Below, in pieces: positions 35,520-45,199 of a stretch of 64,000 nucleotides of DNA; the stretch's first letter is position 1, and each line of letters begins with the position of its first letter. The DNA comes from Paenibacillus fonticola DSM 21315 (GTDB lineage Bacteria > Bacillota > Bacilli > Paenibacillales > Paenibacillaceae). A program made the position numbers and the translations under genes. Below the pieces are notes generated by a model. It was not told the origin of the DNA, ran no database searches, and saw only the letters and a program-made list of their open reading frames with translations. The stretch spans positions 62,001-126,000 of the forward strand of contig NZ_KB907261.1 in the NCBI RefSeq assembly GCF_000381905.1, given 5' to 3'.

Positions 35520-37133
35520 TTATAGGTCTTTATTCCAGTTTTTAATAAAAAGTATTTTATTTTTAGCTAGTTGTAGAACGGTTCTATCTGAAATTAACTT
35601 CCCTGTCTCTTTTTTATAGGAATTCACTTTATCTATCGCTATAAATATTTGTTTGTTGCTCTTGTTATAAATCTCCACAATATTTTCGAGTGCATTATTC
35701 TCAATATTTTTCATGAGAGGTAAGTCGTGTACTAGTGCAGGCAAGCATGTCAGCTCCAAAAGAGCTATATCAAAAGTAATTAAATTGGCAAAAGCAGTCC
35801 CAGTTCCAGTATCTCCAAAGGTATTAAATGAGTATCTCTCCCCTTGAATAGATAACACTGGAGCGCGTCTGTTGTCTGAATAAATTTCTTTATTTAATTT
35901 ACCCATTTGAACGTTAATTTGATTGCATATTTCAGTCAAGATTGCCTCTCTGTATATATCCAAGTTTTCTTTTGCAGTTTTCATCGAAATTTCAATAGTT
36001 TTCTTCTTTGTATAAAATCCATTTTCATCAGTAAGTTGTTTTATTTTTGATGCAACTTCTACAACCTTTTCAACCGTATACTTAGGCGCATTTTTAATGC
36101 TAAGTTTTTCTTTGATAAGTTTATCAATATCTGCGATTTCATTATTCAGTATAGATAATTGCGTATTAATCTCTTTTGCAGTATTTTTCAGCTCCTCTTT
36201 CAAAATGGAAGTAATTGATGAGTGGAAATTATCAACCATTATCACACGCTCAATATTAAAGTTGGGAAAATATTCAATCAGCTGTTCCAATTCTGAGCTT
36301 GCATTTATATTCTTGTTCTCAATGTTTGTTAACGTTCTTTTCAAACGACTCTCAAATATATTCTTTTGTGTAACTAAGCTGCTTTTTTTCTTTTTAAGGT
36401 CAAGAATATCCTTTGAGACAAGTGCTTCAATATCTAATGCAGCGCTGACTATGCTCTCTTTTAATTTTGTCAGTTCATCATTAAGCAATTCGATTTTTTT
36501 CTCGTTTTGTCCGAAAAGACTTTTGCTGATATTAGGTATTAATTCTTTTTTTGCAGCTGCAGCTAAGACAGTCTTCTCCTCTGATAACTTGGTAATTTGT
36601 TTTTCAAATCCAGCAATTTCACTATATTTATTGAAAAGCTTTACCAATGCAACAACAGAGTCCTTTTGTCGCTCTTTCTCAAAATATTGGATTGGTTTTC
36701 TTTCATTTAGATTTTCTTTCCCGTAGATTCTGAAGTATCTTCCAACAATATTTCGAAATGATAATTCTTCGATTTGACACTTATATTTCTCCTGAAGAAA
36801 TTTGGTATATGCTTCAATTTTAATATTAGTTTGAGCCTGAAAATTTTCATCGCATACTGTTACAAACTTGTACTCAGAAGTAGTTCGATAAAAGAAGTAT
36901 TCATCCTCATCAAAAATAAACGAAAACTTAAATACGTGATGACCTAAGTTGTCGACAGCATCATGGTTTTTCTTGATATAATCATCGCCACCAAAAACAA
37001 AATCTATAATCATTAGCATTGTAGACTTACCAATGGAGTTTGAGGCAATCCCATCACCAGCTATAACATTCAAGCCTTTGTGAAAAACCACGCGCTGTTC
37101 AACAAATTTATCACAAATGATTTGCTTTAACAT
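35520..37133 (-). CDS. ABC-three-component system ATPase (DUF2326 type)
   Basis: A 537-aa SMC-like protein. The N-terminus LNVIAGDGIASNSIGKSTML holds the Walker A (SIGKST); a long coiled-coil middle (about 170-400) follows; the C-terminus has FGDTGTGTAFANLITFDIALL in place of the ABC signature and PALVHDLPLMKNIE as Walker B-like. This is the DUF2326 ATPase of ABC-3C systems, predicted defence modules in which the ATPase senses and a middle component links it to an effector. The middle-component gene overlaps its start by 23 bp. Confidence 0.8.
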   Translation of the reverse strand: MLKQIICDKFVEQRVVFHKGLNVIAGDGIASNSIGKSTMLMIIDFVFGGDDYIKKNHDAVDNLGHHVFKFSFIFDEDEYFFYRTTSEYKFVTVCDENFQAQTNIKIEAYTKFLQEKYKCQIEELSFRNIVGRYFRIYGKENLNERKPIQYFEKERQKDSVVALVKLFNKYSEIAGFEKQITKLSEEKTVLAAAAKKELIPNISKSLFGQNEKKIELLNDELTKLKESIVSAALDIEALVSKDILDLKKKKSSLVTQKNIFESRLKRTLTNIENKNINASSELEQLIEYFPNFNIERVIMVDNFHSSITSILKEELKNTAKEINTQLSILNNEIADIDKLIKEKLSIKNAPKYTVEKVVEVASKIKQLTDENGFYTKKKTIEISMKTAKENLDIYREAILTEICNQINVQMGKLNKEIYSDNRRAPVLSIQGERYSFNTFGDTGTGTAFANLITFDIALLELTCLPALVHDLPLMKNIENNALENIVEIYNKSNKQIFIAIDKVNSYKKETGKLISDRTVLQLAKNKILFIKNWNKDL

Positions 37134-37350
37134 ATCGAATCACCTTCAGTTCCTCATCAATTTCTATTTTTTCAAGAGCAAATAAAACGTCTAAAGCTAA
37201 TATAAATTGGTTAACATCTTCAAACTTGTGAGATGTTTTTTCAAACAGACTTTCCACACTGTCATCTGCTACACTTAGAATCTCCAATATATAAACTAAT
37301 TTTGATATGACGCTATCTTTAAATGGTATTAGCTTATTAGGAAGTATCAA
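37111..37350 (-). CDS. ABC-three-component system middle component
   Basis: A 79-aa all-helical protein, MILPNKLIPFKDSVISKLVY, ending IDEELKVIRYVKANHL. It matches the short middle components that bridge ATPase and effector in ABC-3C systems. It overlaps both neighbours, showing tight coupling. Confidence 0.7.
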   Translation of the reverse strand: MILPNKLIPFKDSVISKLVYILEILSVADDSVESLFEKTSHKFEDVNQFILALDVLFALEKIEIDEELKVIRYVKANHL

Positions 37351-38102
37351 GAAAACACCTCACAGTCTTGAACAAAAAAAGCAATCACTATCTCACATGC
37401 TCTTCTAGAACAATGGTCTGTCTTTTCATCTAACCATTTTACAAGCGCATTATATATGTATTCTTGATTGGTATCTGTTTGCATGCACTTCCAATAAAAA
37501 CTTTTAACTTGCGATGCAAGTGTATCAAACTTATGTGGAGTAACTTGATCCATTGTCACAAATATATTTCTGATAAAATCGAAGTAATCAACTGCGTCAT
37601 TTTTTATTTTTCGTTTAAGAATGAAAGGAAGCGAATCATTTGTTTTCTCATCGATTTTTAAAGACTCATAACTTAGAGTGGTGATATCCCCGTCAATAGT
37701 TTGCAGTTTTTCTAATACAACAGCGATTTCTGATTCAATATTGAACAAGTAATACGTACTTCTGAGTTGGGCATCTTGCAAAAGACCTTTTTTTAGTTTT
37801 ACCCATTTATTATACTCTTCAACAGTACGTGGACTGTCAAAACGACCGTGACATTTTGAACAAACTGCAATTACATTTTTCAAATCGTTAACATCATCAG
37901 ACAACCTCTCCTCAAATTTCAACAAATCTACCTCATTAGGTAACGGATTAGCTGGATAGATATGTGCCACCTCAAAGGACTTGTATATCCTGCCCTTTTT
38001 TCTATGAGTAAGCCCATCCGTACATATAGGACAGTAACCATCGACTTCGTTAAATAAAAGCATTTTTTCATTATCGGTAAACAATCGTCTATTATCCTGC
38101 AT
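37347..38102 (-). CDS. ABC-three-component effector with HNH nuclease domain
   Basis: A 251-aa protein. Its N-terminal HNH domain has Cys24/Cys27 (YCPIC), His47 (VAHIYP), Asn76 (LKNVIAVC) and Cys81/Cys84/His85, a zinc-supported nuclease. The C-terminal 130 residues (SYESLKIDEKTN ... KWLDEKTDHCSRRACEIVIAFF) are the helical C-terminal domain that docks effectors in ABC-3C systems. First gene of the operon; divergent from SIR2. Confidence 0.8.
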   Translation of the reverse strand: MQDNRRLFTDNEKMLLFNEVDGYCPICTDGLTHRKKGRIYKSFEVAHIYPANPLPNEVDLLKFEERLSDDVNDLKNVIAVCSKCHGRFDSPRTVEEYNKWVKLKKGLLQDAQLRSTYYLFNIESEIAVVLEKLQTIDGDITTLSYESLKIDEKTNDSLPFILKRKIKNDAVDYFDFIRNIFVTMDQVTPHKFDTLASQVKSFYWKCMQTDTNQEYIYNALVKWLDEKTDHCSRRACEIVIAFFVQDCEVFS

Positions 38103-38390
38103 ATATAACCCTCACTTACAGTTCAGTAGCATTACTAAATAAATGATAGTCGAATCATGTAGAGTCATTCGACATGTATCCATATTATTCCTCCATATCT
38201 TGCAGAAAGTTCTGCACGTTGAGTCAAGAGCAGAAAAAATATTCACCGAATCATCGAGTGTTATAAACGAAATTCCATTTTTAGAATACTTCTTATACAG
38301 CAGCAGGTTTTTCCAGGAACGCTGTCGAAACAAGTAACTTATGGATGCAACCAACTTAAATTTATTGGCGAACTTTAAGGGGAAATCTCT

Positions 38391-39503
38391 ATGAGAGACA
38401 AATATTCAGAATTTATTGAAGAAACATTCAAATTAAATCCTGTGCTTGTAGTTGGAAGTGGGACCTCTGCAGGTGCTGGAATTTCTGGCATGTGGAAGTT
38501 AGCTGAATTTTTAACTAAACATGTAAACCCAGATAAACTGAACATCCAAGAACAAATCGTGTGGGAAGATATTAAATCAAAGTTGACTAAAGGAAAGGGG
38601 CTTGAAGAAGTACTCCAGAATTCTGGAGAAGCTGTTAGTGATGCGTTATTAAAACAAATAATTCAACAGACTTGGTGTTGCATATCATCTGATGAGCAAA
38701 AACTATTGCTGGATATATCCACCAACTCTGATCCTACTGGTTTTGTTCGATACTTTTCCAAATATATGACGTCCAACACCAGAATTCTCCATGTAGTGAC
38801 AACAAATTATGACCACCTTATTGAATGGTCGGCTTCAAAAGCAGGTTGGAAGGTGTGGGATGGATTTGACGAAGGTTCAATCGGTTCTCCGCTTCCTGTA
38901 AGCAGATTAAATGAGCAAATGATTCGAACCATAAGGAACGGTCGAACTCCTAATAATATAACACAGCCTCACTTGCGAGTTTACAAGCCTCATGGTTCAC
39001 TAAGCTGGTTCAAAATTCCTAATGGTGATGTGATGAAAGTGCCTGGAGTCAGTACTCATTTGCTACCGCTATTAGAACAAGTTCAACTATCACCAACAAT
39101 TGTAACGCCTGGAACAGGAAAGTATCTTGAGACACACATGGAGCCGTATAATACGGTGTTCTCAGAAATGAGACAAGTTCTAAGTGGATGTAACGCCCTG
39201 ATGTTCTTAGGATTTGGGTTTAATGACCTACACATTCAAGGTAGTTTTGAACCGTTATTACGAAATGAATCTATTCCAAAAATAATCTTGGCAATGGAAT
39301 TATCAAGTACTGCTAGAGTCTTAATTGAAAGGAAACTTATCAGAAATTTCATTGCAATTCAAAAAGCAGACCAATACAGTGAGATTATTAGTGATAAATT
39401 CGAGCCGTTTATTCTAGAGGAACCAAATCATTGGACGCTAACCGAACTTTTAAATCAAGCATGGGGGGCTGTATCATATGCAACAACGCCTAGATCTATT
39501 TAA
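38391..39503 (+). CDS. SIR2-family protein of a SIR2-HerA defence system
   Basis: A 370-aa protein. Rossmann NAD-binding motif VVGSGTSAGAGISGMWKLAEF (19-39), VTTNYDHLIEW with the conserved Asn and Asp, and the catalytic-type KPHGSLSWF. Standalone SIR2 defence proteins act as NADases or nucleases. The HerA gene overlaps its end by 26 bp, so the pair is one system; Sir2-HerA complexes from Paenibacillus have been described as anti-phage assemblies. Confidence 0.85.
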   Translation: MRDKYSEFIEETFKLNPVLVVGSGTSAGAGISGMWKLAEFLTKHVNPDKLNIQEQIVWEDIKSKLTKGKGLEEVLQNSGEAVSDALLKQIIQQTWCCISSDEQKLLLDISTNSDPTGFVRYFSKYMTSNTRILHVVTTNYDHLIEWSASKAGWKVWDGFDEGSIGSPLPVSRLNEQMIRTIRNGRTPNNITQPHLRVYKPHGSLSWFKIPNGDVMKVPGVSTHLLPLLEQVQLSPTIVTPGTGKYLETHMEPYNTVFSEMRQVLSGCNALMFLGFGFNDLHIQGSFEPLLRNESIPKIILAMELSSTARVLIERKLIRNFIAIQKADQYSEIISDKFEPFILEEPNHWTLTELLNQAWGAVSYATTPRSI

Positions 39504-41214
39504 TATTAGTAATGAGTACTTCGTAGGGTATGTTAATAAAGTTGATAGTTATCGTGTTAATGTTTCAACATCTAACGAGGAACAACTCCGAAAAGTTAAT
39601 GTTAACGGCTATGTCATTTTGAACACTGCTGATCCTAATACTCGTTTAGTTGGTCGCATCGAACGGGTCATTCGTCTAGAGTATGAAAATGAGGAAGATT
39701 CGTCTGATAATAGTAGCAATGTTAATAATGATGTTACCATAAATGCTCTAGGCACCCTGAAAGGACCTCGCGCCGGTAGAGAAAGTCCATCATTTACGAG
39801 GGCAGTAGAAAACCTCCCTGAAATCGGGGCAGAATGTTATTTGCTGTACAGTGAATATCTTACTTTATTTACGGGACTAATCGCTGACGAAACTGCTAAA
39901 ACAAAACTCCCTTTGTCGTTGGGTACATATACAATGGCTGCTAATGCTCATGCATTACTAGATGGAAATGCTTTTTTTCAAAGACACGCCATGGTTGTCG
40001 GCTCCACAGGATCAGGAAAATCATGGACTGTAGCAAAGATAATTGAGCAAGTCGCGGGTCTTAAAAATTCTAATATGATTGTATTTGATTTGCATGGAGA
40101 GTATGAGCCTTTAGCTAAGCATCCTAATATCACACGATATCGAATTGCTGGACCAGGAGATTTGGATAATCCGAAAGAAGATGTTCTTTTTCTCCCGTAT
40201 TGGTTGCTCGGTTATGAAGATATGCTTGCTCTTATTCTAGATAGAAGTGACGAAAACGCACCAAATCAAGCTATGGCTTTTAGTAATGCTGTAATTAATG
40301 CCAAAAAATCTGTTCTTGAAACTGAGAAGATGTATAAAGAACTTGATACGTTTACAATTGACAGTCCTGTCCCCTATAGTTTGGATGATGTTGTAAAAGC
40401 AATTACCGAACTAAACGAACAAAAAGTTGAGGGTTCAAGAGGACCTGTCAACGGTCCATTTAATGGTAAGTTTAATCGGTTTTTGCCTAGACTCCAATCA
40501 AAGCGCAGTGATAGACGGCATGGATTTTTGTTCTCACTAAGCCAACAGCAACTTGCAGTTAATTATTTAGATAGCTTGGTCGAAAAGCTCATGAGAGCAA
40601 ATACAGAAAGTTCACAAGGAATAAAAATTATTGATTTTAGTGAGGTTCCTTCGGATATATTACCAATTGTTTTAAGCTTAGTAGCTCGTTTAGTCTTTCA
40701 GGTTCAACAATGGTCTGATAGTACGACAAGACACCCCATTGCACTGGTTTGTGATGAAGCACATTTATATTTGCCTAATCGCTTGGCTGCTGATGCAGCA
40801 GAAGCGCGCGCATTAGCCCATTTTGAGCGGATTGCAAAAGAAGGACGTAAATATGGAGTTAGCTTACTTATTATTAGTCAGCGTCCGTCTGAACTAAATA
40901 CTACTGTAATGAGTCAGTGCAATAATGTTGTCGCTCTTCGGTTATCAAATCAATCAGATAAAAGCGCGGTAGCAAACCTGCTTCCAGAAAATCTGGGGGG
41001 GATTCAAGATCAACTTCCAACGCTTGGAGTCGGAGAAGCAATTGTTGTGGGTGATTCCTGTTTACTTCCCAGCAGAATAAAAATTCAAAAACCAGAGTAT
41101 CAACCTAATTCAGGTTCAGTGAAATTCTGGGACGAATGGAGCGAATCTGTTAAAATACAAAATCTTGATTTGGCAGTTCAAAATTTAAGAAGACAAAACA
41201 GTACTAAAGAGTAA
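39478..41214 (+). CDS. HerA-family ATPase of a SIR2-HerA defence system
   Basis: A 578-aa hexameric translocase/helicase type. It has an N-terminal beta-barrel (HAS-barrel, about 1-130), Walker A VVGSTGSGKSWTV (about 172-184), Walker B IALVCDEAHLYLP, the sensor LLIISQRPSEL and the late arginine motif VALRLSNQSDKSAV. HerA supplies the ring that assembles with SIR2 and drives nuclease, helicase and NADase functions. It ends 328 bp before the right att core. Confidence 0.88.
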   Translation: MQQRLDLFNISNEYFVGYVNKVDSYRVNVSTSNEEQLRKVNVNGYVILNTADPNTRLVGRIERVIRLEYENEEDSSDNSSNVNNDVTINALGTLKGPRAGRESPSFTRAVENLPEIGAECYLLYSEYLTLFTGLIADETAKTKLPLSLGTYTMAANAHALLDGNAFFQRHAMVVGSTGSGKSWTVAKIIEQVAGLKNSNMIVFDLHGEYEPLAKHPNITRYRIAGPGDLDNPKEDVLFLPYWLLGYEDMLALILDRSDENAPNQAMAFSNAVINAKKSVLETEKMYKELDTFTIDSPVPYSLDDVVKAITELNEQKVEGSRGPVNGPFNGKFNRFLPRLQSKRSDRRHGFLFSLSQQQLAVNYLDSLVEKLMRANTESSQGIKIIDFSEVPSDILPIVLSLVARLVFQVQQWSDSTTRHPIALVCDEAHLYLPNRLAADAAEARALAHFERIAKEGRKYGVSLLIISQRPSELNTTVMSQCNNVVALRLSNQSDKSAVANLLPENLGGIQDQLPTLGVGEAIVVGDSCLLPSRIKIQKPEYQPNSGSVKFWDEWSESVKIQNLDLAVQNLRRQNSTKE

Positions 41215-41332
41215 TTTTTTATAAAGCTGCAATTCTTATTTTATTCTCCATTTTGAACTATTCGGAAATTCCGAACAGTTACTGTTTACCGTATGAACTT
41301 ACACGCTCACAGAAAATTATAGCATTTTAACT

Positions 41333-41369
41333 AAAAGCAGTTGTCAAGTATAACTCGACAACTGCTTTT
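41333..41369. terminator. Terminator of SIR2-HerA
   Basis: AAAAGCAGTTGTC and GACAACTGCTTTT make a perfect 13-bp stem with A/T tracts at both ends; works in both directions. Confidence 0.85.
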
Positions 41370-41525
41370 GCATCTCCTATTTCATCCAATCCCCTAAAAT
41401 TCTCCCCACCAGTGTAACTAACATCTCTTCGATGTACTTAGTTAAGGCTGCCGCATTAAAATATTTCAAGCTCACTCCAAAAAACCAACTAAATCAACGT
41501 TTCCCGCGGCTTCCTCTTCGGTGTG

Positions 41526-41560
41526 TTTCAAACCACATCTCCTTGGAAATATGATTACGT
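41526..41560. other. Right attachment site of the gerE element
   Basis: Element arm TTTCAAACCACATCTCC (41526-41542), core TT (41543-41544), then chromosomal gerE DNA. Joined to the left arm across one TT the sequence reads ATCTCC-TT-GGAGAT at its centre, a dyad broken only by the non-palindromic core, as in attP of large serine recombinases. Confidence 0.85.
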
Positions 41561-41688
41561 ACGGTCTTCTCGCTGATAAATAGTTGCCCCGCAATGTCGC
41601 GCGTCGTTTTATCCTGCACGAGGAGTTCGAAAACTTCCCGCTCACGATGAGTCAACAGAAATTTGCTGTTACGATCGCTGCTCTTCAA
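41543..41688 (-). CDS. gerE: gerE 5' segment (residues 1-48), interrupted by the element
   Basis: A TTG start at 41688 lies 6 bp after GGAGGGGTGA. It encodes MKSSDRNSKFLLTHREREVF then ELLVQDKTTRDIAGQLFISE and KTVRNHIS, the DNA-binding GerE domain up to the recognition helix. Past the core the frame reads 16 foreign residues and stops at 41494, giving an inactive 64-aa product. Codons 1-48 end exactly at the core; the next codon AAT is rebuilt from core AA plus T19364. SigK-like (CATAATATG) and SigA-like (TTGACT/TATACC) elements can both be drawn upstream; neither is certain. Confidence 0.93.
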
Positions 41689-41788
41689 AATGCGTCACCC
41701 CTCCTTGCTCGGGTTTTGTGGTATAACAAGGTTAAGGGATACAGTCAAAACATATTATGAAAAAAACAGAGCAAGGGTGCGATACTAA

Positions 41789-41816
41789 GTAAAAATGGGC
41801 TGCCTCAGCAGCCCAT
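41789..41816 (-). terminator. Terminator of glpK
   Basis: ATGGGCTGC and GCAGCCCAT with a 4-nt loop (41795-41816), then TTTTTACTT on the minus strand, 5 bp after glpK. Confidence 0.85.
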
Positions 41817-41820
41817 TCGC

Positions 41821-43341
<1,521 letters not shown>

Positions 43342-43521
43342 TCAGCAGCATGTAAATTACATAATTGCAAATATTCAAAATTAGAAATTCAGAATTAGAG
43401 TAATATTAACCTTATTCTACCTCGACAGCCGATTACGTTACAAATGAAAAAGCATTACCAAGCACATCAACAACACGAGTAACAACCACAGTAAAAAACA
43501 AGTACAAGCAGCAGCATGAAT

Positions 43522-43546
43522 AAAAAAAGAGCACCTTCAGGTGCTC
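43522..43546 (-). terminator. Terminator of the MarR gene
   Basis: GAGCACCT and AGGTGCTC hairpin with a 2-nt loop (43529-43546) and seven Ts on the minus strand. Confidence 0.85.
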
Positions 43547-43579
43547 AACCAACTGCTGTCATCCAGCTCATGTTCCGTT

Positions 43580-44035
43580 TCAAAATTCCGTTTCCTTCAC
43601 CTTGAGGCGTCCCGCCTTGTCAAATTTGACTATAATCCGCTCCAGTACTTCCTTCTCGTGCTCGTCCAGGCAAGCAAAATAATAAGCGAGCACCTCCCTA
43701 GATTTCCTGCGGGCTTGCTCGTATACTTCCTTGCCATGCCGAGTAATCGACAACAAAACGGCCCGGCGATCCTGTTCATCATGCTTGCGTTCCACATAGC
43801 CGTTCTGAACAAGGCGATTGATCATGACTGTGATCGCACTTGGCTTTACAACGAGCGCTTCTGCCAAATAAGTGACATTACAGCTTTGCTCCTTAGCAAT
43901 GAGCGATAGCATATGAAACTGCGGCCCTGTTAATTGTATCTCGCGGTGCTGCATGATTTCATTTCGCAGCTTTTTAATAACCATAGAATATTTCGATTGA
44001 AGGCGGTCGATATATTGATCAAGATTCGGATCCAC
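43580..44035 (-). CDS. MarR-family transcriptional regulator
   Basis: A 151-aa dimeric winged-helix regulator: VTYLAEALVVKPSAITVMINRLVQ recognition helix, GYVERKHDEQDRRAVLLSITRHG wing and the usual helical ends. GTG start downstream of GAGGAGGAATAGGA. Ligand and targets unknown; monocistronic. Confidence 0.88.
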   Translation of the reverse strand: MDPNLDQYIDRLQSKYSMVIKKLRNEIMQHREIQLTGPQFHMLSLIAKEQSCNVTYLAEALVVKPSAITVMINRLVQNGYVERKHDEQDRRAVLLSITRHGKEVYEQARRKSREVLAYYFACLDEHEKEVLERIIVKFDKAGRLKVKETEF

Positions 44036-44360
44036 GCTATTCCTATTCCTCCTCTTCGGGCAAACATACGGGTTACTTCAAGCCAGCTACGGCTATGCAG
44101 CACATAGCAGCTATCGTTTAACACGTAGTTTTTTAACACATATAAGTGTATTATGTGCCCTCTGAAATTACAAGGAACATCGTTTCAGAAATGTCACATT
44201 AGCACCAAGAAAACTCCTTGCATTATAAAGTGGAATATTTTATTATGTACTAAAATAGTTTTCATCATTTAAGCAAAAATAACAAAAATTATTTTCTTAC
44301 TTACTGTATTCTCCTATAGGAAGAAGGTGAACCTAAATTCTTACTCCTATTCTGCATGCG

Positions 44361-45197
44361 TTGTCTACTCAGCTGAACACCTTGCCACCACAAGAAAAAC
44401 GCCTGGCAGAACATATTTTGAATGCTCCTGCATCAGTAATCCATATGGGCATTACCGATCTTGCTGAGAAGTGCGGAATTAGTCCTTCCACGGTGACAAG
44501 ATTTTGCAAGTCGTTTCATTTTAAAGGTTTCCCTGATTTAAAAATGAAGCTAGCTTTCGAGTTGGCCCATAAACCATCGGAAAGCCACTATCAGGATATT
44601 ATCGCTGGCAATGATCTGCACAAAATCGTGCAGGCGATGGAGGCGAATCATCTTGCTTCGATTACCGACACGACGCGCCTACTGGATATTTCCCAGCTGC
44701 AAAAAGCGGTAGAGACCCTTTGCCGGGCAAAACGGATCGATCTCTATGGTGTCGCCACCTCCTCGGTCATCGCGCAGGATTTTTACCAGAAACTCATTCG
44801 AATTGGCAAAAATTGTACCGCCTTTGCGGATTCTCACATGCAAATCACATCTGCGTCCAGTTTAAGCGAGGGGGATGCGGCACTGGCCATCTCCTATTCC
44901 GGAGAAACGCCGGAAACGATAGACGCGCTGCGCTGCGCCAAAGACAGCGGGGCCGTTACCTTATCCTTAACCCAATATGGGAGCAGCACCCTTGCATCGC
45001 TCGCCGACATCTCTTTATTCTCCTCGTCATTGGAGGAAGGTATGCGCCGGGGCGACATGGCATCAAGAATTGCCCAGCTCCATGTGATCGATATTTTATT
45101 TACAGGAATGGTAAGTCTGGAATTTACGGATTATACACCAAAGCTGAAAAACTCATATCAGAACGTACAAATCTATCGCAAGACTACAGGAGGTTAA
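44361..45197 (+). CDS. MurR/RpiR-family regulator of amino-sugar genes
   Basis: A 278-aa protein. The N-terminal HTH_6 (about 1-75) includes TDLAEKCGISPSTVTRFCKSFHFKGFPDLKMKL. A SIS sugar-isomerase-like domain (about 105-235: AKRIDLYGVATSSVIAQDF, AISYSGETPETIDALR) senses a phosphosugar. nagB starts 2 bp after its stop, so it probably controls nagBA in response to GlcN6P or GlcNAc6P. The TTG at 44361 has no ribosome site, but an in-frame ATT at 44337 lies 6 bp after AAGGTGA and would add eight residues. Confidence 0.83.
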   Translation: MSTQLNTLPPQEKRLAEHILNAPASVIHMGITDLAEKCGISPSTVTRFCKSFHFKGFPDLKMKLAFELAHKPSESHYQDIIAGNDLHKIVQAMEANHLASITDTTRLLDISQLQKAVETLCRAKRIDLYGVATSSVIAQDFYQKLIRIGKNCTAFADSHMQITSASSLSEGDAALAISYSGETPETIDALRCAKDSGAVTLSLTQYGSSTLASLADISLFSSSLEEGMRRGDMASRIAQLHVIDILFTGMVSLEFTDYTPKLKNSYQNVQIYRKTTGG

Positions 45198-45199
45198 TA

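Larger units (their letters stand above)
19367..41542. mobile_element. 22.2-kb skin-like intervening element in gerE, carrying a defence island
   Basis: The element is bounded by TT cores at 19365-19366 and 41543-41544 (22,178 bp apart) within a shared TTGGA. It holds a large serine recombinase, a tyrosine recombinase, an AEP primase/RuvC-like pair, several phage-defence systems and small genes of unknown role. The DNA is more AT-rich than the flanks. No relaxase, coupling protein, capsid or lysis genes were recognised, so it is either a decayed ICE or phage, or a passenger adapted to a developmental site. By analogy with skin in sigK and SPbeta in spsM, excision is expected in the mother cell at a late stage of sporulation. 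Confidence 0.9.

Noticed and set aside
41690-41770. Definite SigK promoter for gerE
   Set aside because: CATAATATG with an upstream ACC is suggestive, but a SigA-like TTGACT-17-TATACC overlaps it; cannot be decided by eye.
44720-45199. Long frame upstream of nagB (403 codons)
   Set aside because: The extra N-terminal part is the shadow of the MurR-like gene; nagB has its own ribosome site and ATG at 45200.
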